Origin: Silvimonas amylolytica
Lineage (GTDB): Bacteria; Pseudomonadota; Gammaproteobacteria; Burkholderiales; Chitinibacteraceae
Length of the DNA stretch: 64,000 bases
Assembly: GCF_014645555.1 (NCBI RefSeq)
Contig: NZ_BMLY01000003.1
Coordinates: 124,001 to 188,000 of the forward strand
Direction of reading: 5' to 3'
Within the stretch, counting starts at the first letter, position 1; every line of letters starts with the position of its first letter. Below are positions 7,987 through 17,443 of the stretch, in pieces. Made by a program: the position numbers and the translations under genes. Below the pieces are notes generated by a model, which saw nothing but the letters and a program-made list of their open reading frames with translations, did no database searches and had not been told where the DNA came from.

Positions 7987-9255
7987 TTAGAAAGCGACGA
8001 AACCGGGTGTGCTACCGCTATTGAAGCCGACATACACACTACGGCCATAATTGAACGGGAAGCCCAGATCAATACCGGGGTTCGAGTTGGGGCCGCCGAT
8101 ATTGCTGTAGGCAATGTTGCCGCTGCTGAACAGGCTGGTGGCGTTGGCGATGCTCAGCGTCACCGTGGTCGAGGGCGACCTGTTGGTGTTGTAGGCGGCA
8201 ATGGCGACTGTCGGGCTCAGTGTGGTGTTCGGGCAGAAGAAGTCCGGGCCGGCAGAGTTGCTTCCTGAAGCGCAAGCGGACGCTACCGTGGATGGCAGGA
8301 AATAGATGTTCGAGCCCGAATCAAAAAAGCCGGAACTGTTTGCAGTGCTGCCAATGCCCATATACAAAAAGCCAACGTAATTCGTTGGGTATTGCGTCAC
8401 GCCGCTGAGGGCGTTGTTGCTTGCCGTGCCAATACCGAAGACCAGTGAGCCGGAGACAGAGGCGGCACCGGTGCTGCCAACGGAGGGCATCACGATCATG
8501 ACGCCGTTGTTATCGGTGGCAAATAGCGTGGCCGGGTTCACCAACTGGTTGGCGATCGGCATGGTCGTGGCCTGGCAGTTCGACGGTGTTGAGCAACCGT
8601 AGTAGAACGCCGTATTGGCGGTCGTGTCGCAGGCACCCAGGGTATCGCAGTCGTGCACGATATTGGACAGGCCGATGACCCCGTTAGCACCAAAGTCTGC
8701 GACGGTGCTTTCATTCGAACCGCCGGCGCTGCAGCCGGATGGCACCGTGGGGTAGCTGGAGTCGCCAATGATCTGCAACTGCACGCCGCTGGCGGTTTCG
8801 CCGCCAATGGTAATGTCAGCCTTGGCGACCGAGCCCCAGATATAGCCATCGGCAAATTGATAGCACTCTGCCATGGGTACATTCGGTACGGTGACGGGGG
8901 CGCTGCCGCTAGAGGCCGGTGTGTTCTGCGCGGGGAGTGTCACGCCGTTGAGGGCCGAAGCCATGATCCGCAGGCCGGTAGAGCCGGTATCGACCAGCAC
9001 GTGGTCTACCGTGGTGCAGGTCGTTGTACCCGGCACGCACAGCGTGACAGAAACATACGGAATATTGAGGGCGCCACTCACGCCGCTCGGGCCGCTATCA
9101 ACCGTGATTTTGGCAACGTTACTGCCGGAGATCGGCGTGGATGTCGGTGTTGGCGTAGCCGTCGGGTTGATGAGCGAAGAGCCATCGGCCGCGCCGTTAC
9201 ACCCGATCAGTAGCAAGTAAAGGCTGCCCAGACAAGCCAGCAAGAAGTACCGCAT
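7987..9255 (-). CDS. DUF3443 lipoprotein with pepsin-like aspartic protease motifs
   Basis: A 422-residue exported lipoprotein of the DUF3443 family (function undescribed as far as I recall). The signal peptide ends in a lipobox Leu-Ile-Gly-Cys with C19; Asn at +2 favours the outer membrane. A Thr/Ser/Pro-rich linker follows. The body looks like a two-lobed aspartic protease: Val-Asp-Thr-Gly-Ser-Thr-Gly-Leu-Arg at D89, Gly-Val-Ile-Gly-Leu at 192-196, Phe-Asp-Ser-Gly-Ser-Asn-Ile-Tyr-Phe-Leu-Pro at D312, and Asp-Leu-Gly-Phe-Pro-Phe at 396-401 followed by Val-Tyr-Val-Gly-Phe. The order and rough spacing match pepsins. About ten cysteines could form disulfides. AGGAG precedes the ATG. It lies 56 bases after the DUF2844 gene. 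Protease activity is inferred from motifs only. Confidence 0.82.
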   Translation of the reverse strand: MRYFLLACLGSLYLLLIGCNGAADGSSLINPTATPTPTSTPISGSNVAKITVDSGPSGVSGALNIPYVSVTLCVPGTTTCTTVDHVLVDTGSTGLRIMASALNGVTLPAQNTPASSGSAPVTVPNVPMAECYQFADGYIWGSVAKADITIGGETASGVQLQIIGDSSYPTVPSGCSAGGSNESTVADFGANGVIGLSNIVHDCDTLGACDTTANTAFYYGCSTPSNCQATTMPIANQLVNPATLFATDNNGVMIVMPSVGSTGAASVSGSLVFGIGTASNNALSGVTQYPTNYVGFLYMGIGSTANSSGFFDSGSNIYFLPSTVASACASGSNSAGPDFFCPNTTLSPTVAIAAYNTNRSPSTTVTLSIANATSLFSSGNIAYSNIGGPNSNPGIDLGFPFNYGRSVYVGFNSGSTPGFVAF

Positions 9256-9311
9256 TGTGTGCTCCTGAATTCGTCAGAGTCGTCAGACTGTTAGCCCGCG
9301 TCGGGCAGGGC

Positions 9312-9782
9312 TCATTGAATCTGGTCGGTAGTGACACCAGAGGGCAGCATGGCTGGCACCCATGCACGCCCATGGTAGGCCAGCGGTTTGCCGCCAGACT
9401 GCACCACCAGATCACTGGTGTTGACGAGGCTGGATGTATGTCCGGCGTGGTGTGTGGTGGCGTTGTCTGACAATTGTGGGAAATACGTGCCCAGCAAGAC
9501 GCGCAGGTCTGGCATTTGTGGCCCGCTCCAGCTCACGGCAAATACTTTGCCATCGGTACCCACATATTCATTGATGGTGGTGCCAAGGCTAGTCTGCAAA
9601 GTGTTCACGGAAAAGGCCGTGCTGCTACTGGTGCTGCTCTGAGCGGCTTTTACAGACGCCTTGAGTGCGGTTTGCGCCGAGCTGGTTGTGGTCGGCGCAC
9701 CGCCGAGTACCGCATGGGCAAAGCAGGGGACGGCCATTAACACAACGCCAGCGCGTTTGATGAAACCGGTTCTGGTGATCAT
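9312..9782 (-). CDS. DUF2844 family exported protein
   Basis: A 156-residue protein of the DUF2844 family, of unknown function. It has an N-terminal signal peptide (hydrophobic stretch to about residue 25, ending Ala-His-Ala). The mature part holds the family-typical Gly-Thr-Thr-Ile-Asn-Glu-Tyr-Val and Gly-Lys-Val-Phe-Ala-Val-Ser-Trp-Ser-Gly-Pro-Gln-Met-Pro-Asp-Leu-Arg-Val-Leu-Leu-Gly-Thr-Tyr-Phe segments. GAGGA precedes the ATG. It is the first gene of a two-gene unit with the DUF3443 lipoprotein; these two families recur side by side in betaproteobacteria, which suggests one exported or cell-surface module. Confidence 0.8.
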   Translation of the reverse strand: MITRTGFIKRAGVVLMAVPCFAHAVLGGAPTTTSSAQTALKASVKAAQSSTSSSTAFSVNTLQTSLGTTINEYVGTDGKVFAVSWSGPQMPDLRVLLGTYFPQLSDNATTHHAGHTSSLVNTSDLVVQSGGKPLAYHGRAWVPAMLPSGVTTDQIQ

Positions 9783-10277
9783 GAAAATCCTCGATGCAAA
9801 TCGCTAAACAGTCAGGGTCGTATTGACCTGATGGCGAAGCGGCGGAGCCATCTACTTCAATTATTAACCGCGTTGCTTACTATGCCAGCTTAAGTTGCAA
9901 GTCAGTCAGTGTGTTTGTATCGCGCGAGTAGCACGTCGTTGCCACGCAACATAGTCAGTGCCGTTGATCGGCTTGCGGCGGTTCTGCCGTTGTCAGGCGA
10001 CGAACGCAAAAAACATCTGGCGATACAGGCAAAACGCCATCCTGACGCCGGGGTTGACCGGCAGGGAAGCAGATGTTGCCTTGATGGTATCGATTGCAGG
10101 CCGGGCGGTGTGCCGTCTGGCGCTGGCCGATACTTGATTCATGCAAATGTCCTGATTAGTTTGTGTAGCGCAGTACCACAAAAAGGGCTCACCGGTCAGC
10201 CGTGTCAGAGCTTACAACGCAGGGGCGTTTGCATAGGCCGGTCAGCAATGATGGCAAATGCCTGGGGGGTATTTCAA
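9783..10277. other. 495-base stretch without a recognisable gene
   Basis: This divergent spacer holds the promoter of the DUF2844 operon on its left side. A plus-strand frame stays open from 9909 into the small gene at 10278, but its translation has no family features and no ribosome-binding site, so I treat it as chance. No RNA gene or repeat was recognised. Confidence 0.4.
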
Positions 10278-10523
10278 ATGACCAGATTGCAGCAACCAGT
10301 CAACACAACGGATGCAGGCGGGCAACCGCTGGATACCGTGGAAGCGGCACTAGATTTTGTCTACGAGCAGTTTGAAACACACCACGCGCAAATACGCGAG
10401 GTCTGGGCGGACACCTATAACGCCCTGGCTCAGGCGTGTGATTCTGGCGATGACGACCAGATCGAAGCGGCGCGGCATAAACTGCTGGATGCCATTCACC
10501 TGACGCACATGGGGTCGGCGTAA
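10278..10523 (+). CDS. Small hypothetical protein (81 residues)
   Basis: An acidic 81-residue protein that I do not recognise. It is mostly helical in character, with Val-Glu-Ala-Ala-Leu-Asp-Phe-Val-Tyr-Glu-Gln-Phe-Glu-Thr-His-His near 22-37 and a second helix Glu-Ala-Ala-Arg-His-Lys-Leu-Leu-Asp-Ala-Ile-His. The ATG at 10278 follows a G-rich stretch (GGGGGG) by about nine bases. A strong terminator follows at 10583-10631, which supports a transcribed unit here. No signal peptide, membrane segment or catalytic motif is visible. Confidence 0.5.
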   Translation: MTRLQQPVNTTDAGGQPLDTVEAALDFVYEQFETHHAQIREVWADTYNALAQACDSGDDDQIEAARHKLLDAIHLTHMGSA

Positions 10524-10582
10524 GCCATCCAGCACTTTTTGATACGCGCTTCTTCGTTGCATTGTTTTCAGGGGAAGTCCTG

Positions 10583-10631
10583 GCGGCCTGCAGCAGGGTA
10601 AAAACCTGCTGGCTGGCCGCTGTTTTATTTT
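10583..10631 (+). terminator. Rho-independent terminator
   Basis: GCGGCC plus CAGCAGG pair with CCTGCTG plus GGCCGC around an A-rich loop, followed by TGTTTTATTTTA. It separates the 81-residue gene from the DUF188 gene. Confidence 0.85.
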
Positions 10632-10644
10632 ATATCCTCGGTCG

Positions 10645-11142
10645 ATGACAACCGAACCTCCTATCGCTCCATCTGTCGGCCCGCGTATCTGGGTCGATGC
10701 GGATGCCTGTCCCAGACCCGTTAAAGACATGCTGTTTCGCGCTGCAGACCGCGCGCGCATCCAGGTCACCCTTGTGGCCAATCAGCTTTTGCACGTGCCG
10801 CCGTCTCCCTGGATCAATGCTTTACAAGTAGCGGCGGGCTTTGATGTCGCCGATAACGAGATCGCAGCACGCGTGCAACAAGGGGACCTCATCATCACTG
10901 CGGATATCCCGTTGGCCTCGGCCGTGATTGCCAAAGGCGCCGATGTCATTGACCCGCGTGGCGAGGCACTAACCAAAGCCAATATTGCAGAACGGTTATC
11001 CATGCGTGATTTCATGCAAGGACTGCGCGATGCCGGGGTACAAACCGGCGGCCCGGCCGGCTTGTCGGATGCAGACAAGAAAGCGTTTGGACGCGCGCTG
11101 GACACCTGGCTGGCAAAAAAACGCCGGACGCCGGCCTTGTAA
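10645..11142 (+). CDS. YaiI/YqxD family DUF188 protein
   Basis: A 165-residue cytoplasmic protein of the UPF0178 (DUF188, YaiI/YqxD) family, of unknown function. The family start [13 protein letters not shown] is at 14-26. The segments Asp-Asn-Glu-Ile-Ala near 72 and [11 protein letters not shown] near 84 carry conserved acidic residues in a PIN-like fold, which hints at nucleic-acid or metal binding. Length is normal. It lies after a strong terminator and 70 bases ahead of the hydrolase gene, which has its own good ribosome-binding site. Confidence 0.9.
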   Translation: MTTEPPIAPSVGPRIWVDADACPRPVKDMLFRAADRARIQVTLVANQLLHVPPSPWINALQVAAGFDVADNEIAARVQQGDLIITADIPLASAVIAKGADVIDPRGEALTKANIAERLSMRDFMQGLRDAGVQTGGPAGLSDADKKAFGRALDTWLAKKRRTPAL

Positions 11143-11212
11143 ACCGACCGGTCGGCCCAATGTGTGCGCCAGCATCGTTTCAACCCCTCAGAACCAAGTA
11201 ACGGAGTACACA

Positions 11213-11914
11213 ATGACCTCTCGCTGGATCGATATCACAAGCTCGACAGGTGAAACGTATGGCGGCTATCTCTCGCTGCCGCCGACCGGCAAAGGGCCGG
11301 GTCTGGTGCTGATCCAGGAAATCTGGGGCGTGAACGACCATATTCGTAAAGTGGCCGACCAGTACGCCGCTGATGGTTTTGTCGTGCTGGCCCCGGATGT
11401 TTTCTGGCGTCAGAGCCCGCGCGTTGACCTGAACTATGACGAAGCGGGCACCAAGCAGGCCTTTGCATTCATGCAAGGCCTGGATCAACCTGCCGCGGTG
11501 AAGGATCTGGTCGGCGCAGTCAGCACACTCAAAGCGCAGCCGGAAGTCACGGGCAAGATCGCCACTGTGGGTTATTGCATGGGTGGTCGCTTGTCGTTCC
11601 TGACCGCAGCCCATAGTGCGGATGTGGCCGCCGGGGTGTGTTATTACCCAGGCGCCATTAACACGGTGATGGGTGACGCTGCGCAACTGAAGGCACCGGT
11701 GCAGTTCCACTTTGGTGGCCTGGATACCCATATTGGCAAGGATGTGCGCCAATCGGTCATTGATACCCTGGGTGATCGCGAAGATACCGAGGTTTATATC
11801 TACGAACAGGCCGACCACGGTTTCAATTGCTGGGGTCGTCCAATGTACAACCAGAATGCAGCATTGTTGGCCCATGGCCGCGTGCTGGAGTTCCTGGCTG
11901 AACATCTGGCCTGA
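11213..11914 (+). CDS. Dienelactone hydrolase family protein
   Basis: An alpha/beta hydrolase of the dienelactone hydrolase family, 233 residues. Members hydrolyse cyclic esters in catechol breakdown, but many act on unknown esters. The nucleophile elbow Gly-Tyr-Cys-Met-Gly-Gly has the cysteine typical of the family (about C122), followed by Phe-Gly-Gly-Leu-Asp near 170 and Asp-His-Gly-Phe near 203, giving a Cys-Asp-His triad. No other aromatic-degradation genes are near. The ATG at 11213 is preceded by CGGAG; an open frame extending upstream overlaps the DUF188 gene and is not needed. A terminator follows at once. Confidence 0.9.
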   Translation: MTSRWIDITSSTGETYGGYLSLPPTGKGPGLVLIQEIWGVNDHIRKVADQYAADGFVVLAPDVFWRQSPRVDLNYDEAGTKQAFAFMQGLDQPAAVKDLVGAVSTLKAQPEVTGKIATVGYCMGGRLSFLTAAHSADVAAGVCYYPGAINTVMGDAAQLKAPVQFHFGGLDTHIGKDVRQSVIDTLGDREDTEVYIYEQADHGFNCWGRPMYNQNAALLAHGRVLEFLAEHLA

Positions 11915-11923
11915 TCGCCGCGA

Positions 11924-11962
11924 TAAAAAAACGCCACCCGCTTCAAGCTGGTGGCGTTTTTT
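11924..11962 (+). terminator. Rho-independent terminator, bidirectional
   Basis: ACGCCACC pairs with GGTGGCGT across an 11-base loop, with A-run before and T-run after. It serves the hydrolase gene and the converging SnoaL-like gene. Confidence 0.9.
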
Positions 11963-11979
11963 TGTATGAGCGTGTGCTG

Positions 11980-12396
11980 TTAGTCCAGCGGGCGGCCGCT
12001 GGTTGCATCAAGCAAGAGCGTGTTGGCGTCACGCAACAACAACCAGCGACCATCGGCCTGGCGCTGATACAGGGTGAGCGTCTGGCCGCTGCGTGTCACT
12101 GGCTGAGCCAACTGCGGGCTACGAACGGTCACCTCCAGATGGCTGCGGGCATAAGCCAGATCAGCGCAGATCACGATTTCAGCAATGTCCTGCACGGTAT
12201 CAATGCGAATACCGGCCTGCCTGGGTGGCAAGAGCGCGGCAAAGGCCGATTTACCGATAATGGGCGGCTGACCTGGTGTGATAAAAATGGCGTCATCGGC
12301 CATGAGTGCCAGCACGCTGTCGTAATCGCCCGCAGCGGTGGCGTGCTGCCAATGTGAGCACAAGGCGCGAATTGCTGATTCGTCGGACTGGGTCAT
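11980..12396 (-). CDS. SnoaL/NTF2-like (DUF4440-type) protein
   Basis: A 138-residue protein with an NTF2-like fold of the SgcJ/EcaC or DUF4440 kind. It begins Ala-Ile-Arg-Ala-Leu-Cys-Ser-His-Trp-Gln-His-Ala-Thr-Ala-Ala-Gly-Asp-Tyr-Asp-Ser, then Leu-Met-Ala-Asp-Asp-Ala-Ile-Phe-Ile-Thr-Pro-Gly, and ends with Asp-Gly-Arg-Trp-Leu-Leu-Leu-Arg-Asp-Ala-Asn-Thr. Such proteins form small cone-shaped barrels used as enzymes or binding domains; the ligand here is unknown. The ATG at 12396 has GGAGG upstream; the frame remains open to 12507 but that extension lacks a site. It diverges from the TonB-like gene. Confidence 0.85.
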   Translation of the reverse strand: MTQSDESAIRALCSHWQHATAAGDYDSVLALMADDAIFITPGQPPIIGKSAFAALLPPRQAGIRIDTVQDIAEIVICADLAYARSHLEVTVRSPQLAQPVTRSGQTLTLYQRQADGRWLLLRDANTLLLDATSGRPLD

Positions 12397-12564
12397 GGGT
12401 AGCCTCCAAGTGATGGCCTGCTGGCTGGTCAGCGTATGCGTCAGGCGCGCGCAAAGTGCCAGAGTAGTGTACCTTTCTACATCCGCAATCGACACCCTGA
12501 CCCACAACGGGAGCCGGCCCGCACATCAAGCACCGGCACCGCGCCCCGACACAGCGAGGACCAA

Positions 12565-14040
<1,476 letters not shown>

Positions 14041-14304
14041 CCAGGATGGCTGGGCCGGGATGCAAAAAGAAAACGCCGGGTTTGTCGGCGCGGCACAGGG
14101 TTCTTGCGTTACACACCAGTGGCCGCGTACTGGCGGGTTCAAGTCGCGGGCTACATGCACGATACATAAACTGTTTGATTGTCGTCGCGCCTCAGGGTAA
14201 AACTGTGCGGCTCGCCGGTCAGCGCATCAGGTTGCGCGGCGCGGGTCAGTGCCGGTTCCCCGTGATTGGGGCGGGGATTAACTTTTTGTTCAAGTTGAAG
14301 ATTC

Positions 14305-15174
14305 TTGTCAGTCAAGCACCTCTCATATAAAGACGGCATTCTGACCATCAACCTCGATGTGCTGGCACTGGCGTTTCTGCTAGCTATCTTGCTGCACGTG
14401 GCGGTCTTGTTCATACCGAAAATGCCGCCCAAAAAGGCCAGTGGCGCAGTGGCAAAGCAAGAAGCGCCATTCCAGATGCAGCTCTTGCCGCGAACCAAAC
14501 CCGCAGCCCAGGCCGAATTGGCGCCCAAACAGCCGCCCGTGCTGACGCGGACCGTTCCGGCGCAGGAAAAGCCGGACTATTCGGCGCCCCCACCCAAGCC
14601 ACGTCATAAAGAAGCGCCACGTGTTGCATCTGCACCGGTGACCAAGCCTGTGCCCGATCAAACACCGCCGCGTGAAATTGCCATGGGCGGCCTGGATGAC
14701 GCATTGAATCGCCGCGCCTCGCCGCAGCCCAAGTCGGGGCAGTTGTTGCGTCACTTGTCTGATTTGCCGCCGCAGCAGCAAAACCATGACGATGCTGCGC
14801 CAGAGCCTGATTCACAGATCGAGGCGACCAATGACCCGGTCAAGCGCTTCCAGTACGGCTGGTGGTTTGATGCGATCAAGCGCAAGGTCGAACACGTGGG
14901 GCAGATGAATTTCCCGCATGACGAGCACGACAACCCGATGTTTGGCCGCGTGCACTTCCGGGGTTCTTTGAGCGCCGACGGCAAGACCTTTGACATCAAG
15001 GTGCTGGACGTGGATGGTCCCGCAGCCTTGGGGCCCAAGTGCAAGCTGATTCTGGAGCGCTCCGTACCGCTGCCGCCGCCACCGAAGGACTTGCTCGACA
15101 AGAACCAGCAGTATGTCTTTGTGGGTGACTATTACTTCGTGAACAGCTCAGAGATGACCCGCTATAACTGGTAA
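14305..15174 (+). CDS. TonB-like protein, shorter paralogue
   Basis: A 289-residue paralogue of the preceding TonB-like protein. One N-terminal membrane helix (Val-Leu-Ala-Leu-Ala-Phe-Leu-Leu-Ala-Ile-Leu-Leu-His-Val-Ala-Val-Leu-Phe, about 19-36) is followed by a Lys/Pro/Ala-rich region of some 130 residues and a C-terminal domain. That domain carries Gly-Gln-Met-Asn-Phe-Pro-His-Asp-Glu-His-Asp-Asn-Pro-Met-Phe-Gly-Arg-Val, closely matching the Gly-Lys-Met-Ser-Phe-Pro segment of its neighbour, then Ser-Ala-Asp-Gly-Lys-Thr. The start is uncertain: TTG 14305 fits the length, but its ribosome-binding site is weak. A strong terminator follows. The pair may be a diverged duplication. Confidence 0.72.
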   Translation: MSVKHLSYKDGILTINLDVLALAFLLAILLHVAVLFIPKMPPKKASGAVAKQEAPFQMQLLPRTKPAAQAELAPKQPPVLTRTVPAQEKPDYSAPPPKPRHKEAPRVASAPVTKPVPDQTPPREIAMGGLDDALNRRASPQPKSGQLLRHLSDLPPQQQNHDDAAPEPDSQIEATNDPVKRFQYGWWFDAIKRKVEHVGQMNFPHDEHDNPMFGRVHFRGSLSADGKTFDIKVLDVDGPAALGPKCKLILERSVPLPPPPKDLLDKNQQYVFVGDYYFVNSSEMTRYNW

Positions 15175-15194
15175 GTTGCGGGTGTTTCCAGCGC

Positions 15195-15228
15195 AACAAA
15201 AAACCCGGCCAAAGCCGGGTTTTTTGTT
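15195..15228. terminator. Strong bidirectional terminator
   Basis: AACAAAAAACCCGGC and its exact complement flank a CAAA loop, giving a 15-base perfect stem with A- and T-runs. It separates the TonB-like gene from the converging dehydrogenase gene. Confidence 0.95.
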
Positions 15229-15243
15229 GGCGGTAACGCGGGT

Positions 15244-15996
15244 TCAGCGGCGATCACGATCAATCGCCAGACCCCCAAACGACTGGCGCACCGGCATGAT
15301 CTCAATGGTGTTGATATTGACGCGATCCGGGCGCGAGGCAATCCAGTAAATGGCGTCGGCAATATCTTGCGGAGTCAGCGGTTCAGTGCCGTTGTAGACC
15401 GTCGCGGCGCGCTCATCATCGCCATGAAAGCGGACGTTGGAGAACGTCGTACCGCCTACCATGCCTGGCTCAACGTCCGTGACCCGGACACGCGTACCCA
15501 GGAGATCCGCCCGCAGGTTCAGCGAGAACTGACGGACAAAGGCTTTGGTCGCACCATAGACATTGCCGCCCGGATACGGCCAGCGGCCAGCAACAGAGCC
15601 CAGGTTCAGGATCGCACCGCGATTGCGTGCCACCATGCCGGGCAATACCGCGCGCGTGACGTACAGCAGACCCTTGATATTGGTGTCGACCATGCGCTCC
15701 CAGTCTTCCAGTTCGGCGCGCTGGGCCGGCTCCAGACCCAGGGCAAGGCCGGCGTTGTTGACCAGTACGTCAATCTCGGCAAATGCTTGCGGCAGGTGTG
15801 CCAGCGCGGCGATCACGCCCTCATTATTGGTGACATCCAGGGTGAGCGGATGAACCTTGCCCGGGTATTCGTTGGCCAGGGCGGCAAGCGCATCTGCGCT
15901 GCGAGCTGCAGCAATCACTTTGTGGCCTTCATCCAGAAAACGACGGGCTGTGGCCTCGCCGATCCCGATGCTGGCGCCGGTTACCAGTACGATCAT
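15244..15996 (-). CDS. Short-chain dehydrogenase (YdfG-like)
   Basis: An NADP(H)-type classical short-chain dehydrogenase, 250 residues. It shows the nucleotide-binding Thr-Gly-Ala-Ser-Ile-Gly-Ile-Gly at the N-terminus, Asn-Asn-Ala-Gly near 80, a catalytic Ser in Leu-Gly-Ser-Val-Ala-Gly, and Tyr-Gly-Ala-Thr-Lys near 150. The sequence resembles YdfG, a 3-hydroxy acid or serine dehydrogenase that also reduces malonic semialdehyde. The ATG at 15996 has GGAGA upstream and gives the usual N-terminus; a frame eight residues longer is less likely. It is a single gene with no clear partner. Confidence 0.92.
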   Translation of the reverse strand: MIVLVTGASIGIGEATARRFLDEGHKVIAAARSADALAALANEYPGKVHPLTLDVTNNEGVIAALAHLPQAFAEIDVLVNNAGLALGLEPAQRAELEDWERMVDTNIKGLLYVTRAVLPGMVARNRGAILNLGSVAGRWPYPGGNVYGATKAFVRQFSLNLRADLLGTRVRVTDVEPGMVGGTTFSNVRFHGDDERAATVYNGTEPLTPQDIADAIYWIASRPDRVNINTIEIMPVRQSFGGLAIDRDRR

Positions 15997-16091
15997 TGTG
16001 TTTCTCCAGCGTTGAGACAATCCATGCCCTGATCTTGCCGCAGCGCAGCAGTGCTGGCTAGCGCAGTGTCATGCGCATTGAGCCGGAACAG

Positions 16092-17153
16092 TCAGTGACA
16101 CTGGGCCTTGTCTGATTCAAATTGATGGAACTGATCCACGCAATCTGCGGTTTCGACCTGCACGGTGACATGGCCCACATTGAACTCGCTGGCCAGTCGC
16201 TGCTGAATGTGGGTGACGATCGACGCCTGATCGGCACCCGGTTTTGCAACCGCATGCAGCGTGACCATCAGCTGCTCTGCGGTCATGGCCCAGGCGTGGA
16301 TATGGTGAATATCGGTGACACCTTCAATATGTTGTTCCAGGTCGCGCTTGATATCGTCCAGGTGCAGATTGGGCGGCGTACCTTCCAGCAGGATATGCGT
16401 GGTGGCCTTGACGATCTGCCAGGCACTTTTCAGGATCAGCAGTGCAACCAGCACAGACAACAGCGGGTCGATGGGCGTCCAGCCTGTAAAGCGGATGACA
16501 AGCGCCGCGACGATGGCTGCGACAGAACCCAGGATATCGCCGAGCACATGCAACCAGGCACTGCGCATGTTCAGGTTTTCCTGATTGCCGCCATTGAGGA
16601 CATAAAACGCAGCGATGTTGGCGGCCAGCCCTACGACGGCGACCCACAGCATGGTGCCGGACAGGATCGGCACCGGTTTGGCAAAGCGCACGATGGCTTC
16701 GAACAAAATCCACGCGGCCACCAGAAACAAGGCGCAGCCGTTTACAAAGGCCGCCAGGATTTCCAGGCGCTTGTAGCCAAAGGTCAGCTTTGCATTGGCC
16801 GGGCGCTTGCCGTAATGCAGTGCCAGCCAGGAAAAGCCCAGTGCCGCCGCGTCGGACACCATGTGTCCGGCATCGGCCAGCAGGGCCAGGGAGCCTGACC
16901 AGATACCGCCGGCGACTTCCACCAGCATGAAGGCAAAGATGATCACGAAAGCCGCCGCAATGCGGCGCTGATCAGTGACACCGTGAGCGTGGCCGAAGGT
17001 GTGGTCGTGGTCGTGATGATGGTTGTGATCGTGGCCGTGTTTGTGATCGTGAGCATGATCATGACCGGCGTGATCGTGGCTGTGATCGTGCCCGCAAACA
17101 GCGTCATGCTGGTGCGGAGCAGGGGTGTTGGCCGGGCGGTAGGGTGATGTCAT
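16092..17153 (-). CDS. Cation diffusion facilitator metal exporter (DmeF/CzcD-like)
   Basis: An inner-membrane CDF antiporter, 353 residues, that would expel divalent metal (zinc, cobalt, nickel or cadmium). The N-terminus, about residues 11-52, is a long His/Asp tail made of repeated His-Asp pairs. Six membrane helices follow. Transport-site motifs are His-Met-Val-Ser-Asp in helix 2 and His-Val-Leu-Gly-Asp in helix 5, the His-x3-Asp pair of zinc/cobalt-type CDFs. A cytoplasmic C-terminal domain (about 265-345) ends the protein. It lies 9 bases after a CsoR/RcnR-type repressor, the same layout as the described dmeRF nickel/cobalt systems of rhizobia. The true metal is not determined by sequence. 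Confidence 0.92.
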   Translation of the reverse strand: MTSPYRPANTPAPHQHDAVCGHDHSHDHAGHDHAHDHKHGHDHNHHHDHDHTFGHAHGVTDQRRIAAAFVIIFAFMLVEVAGGIWSGSLALLADAGHMVSDAAALGFSWLALHYGKRPANAKLTFGYKRLEILAAFVNGCALFLVAAWILFEAIVRFAKPVPILSGTMLWVAVVGLAANIAAFYVLNGGNQENLNMRSAWLHVLGDILGSVAAIVAALVIRFTGWTPIDPLLSVLVALLILKSAWQIVKATTHILLEGTPPNLHLDDIKRDLEQHIEGVTDIHHIHAWAMTAEQLMVTLHAVAKPGADQASIVTHIQQRLASEFNVGHVTVQVETADCVDQFHQFESDKAQCH

Positions 17154-17162
17154 CAGTCAGTC

Positions 17163-17432
17163 TCAAAGGTAGCGGACGATCTGTTTGAACTCGTCCAGCG
17201 CCTCACGCTGGCCCGCTTCACCGGCGGCATCCACCGCGTGTTCAAGGCAATGATCGATATGGTCTTGCACCAGTTGCCGCTTGGCACTGGCAATGGCTTT
17301 TTCTACCGCTTGCAATTGCTGGGCGATATCCAGGCAAGTCCGGCCTTCTTCCAGCATGCGCATGATGGTTTTCAGATGACCCTCAGCGCGGCGCAAACGG
17401 TTGATGATTTCCGGATGATCAGTATGTTCCAT
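17163..17432 (-). CDS. CsoR/RcnR-family metal-responsive repressor
   Basis: An 89-residue all-helical DNA-binding repressor of the CsoR/RcnR/FrmR family (DUF156). Residues C33, H58 and C62 have exactly the spacing (25 and 4) of the Cys-His-Cys copper site of Mycobacterium CsoR. His3 near the N-terminus could add a ligand as in RcnR. It heads the operon with the CDF exporter, so a DmeR-like nickel/cobalt or zinc role is likely in spite of the copper-type triad. The ATG at 17432 is chosen; the frame extends upstream to 17492 through the operator, which argues against the longer form. A C/G-tract palindrome sits just upstream. Confidence 0.9.
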   Translation of the reverse strand: MEHTDHPEIINRLRRAEGHLKTIMRMLEEGRTCLDIAQQLQAVEKAIASAKRQLVQDHIDHCLEHAVDAAGEAGQREALDEFKQIVRYL

Positions 17433-17443
17433 CTGTGCATGGT

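Noticed and set aside
9909-10277. N-terminal extension of the 81-residue gene
   Set aside because: In frame and open, but with no start signal and no protein-like composition; ATG 10278 has a better site.
10985-11212. Upstream extension of the dienelactone hydrolase gene overlapping the DUF188 gene
   Set aside because: The hydrolase family N-terminus begins at ATG 11213, which has a good CGGAG site.
16980-17110. Repetitive GATCGTG-type sequence considered as a CRISPR or satellite
   Set aside because: It encodes the His/Asp-rich tail of the CDF exporter; the units are irregular and there are no spacers.
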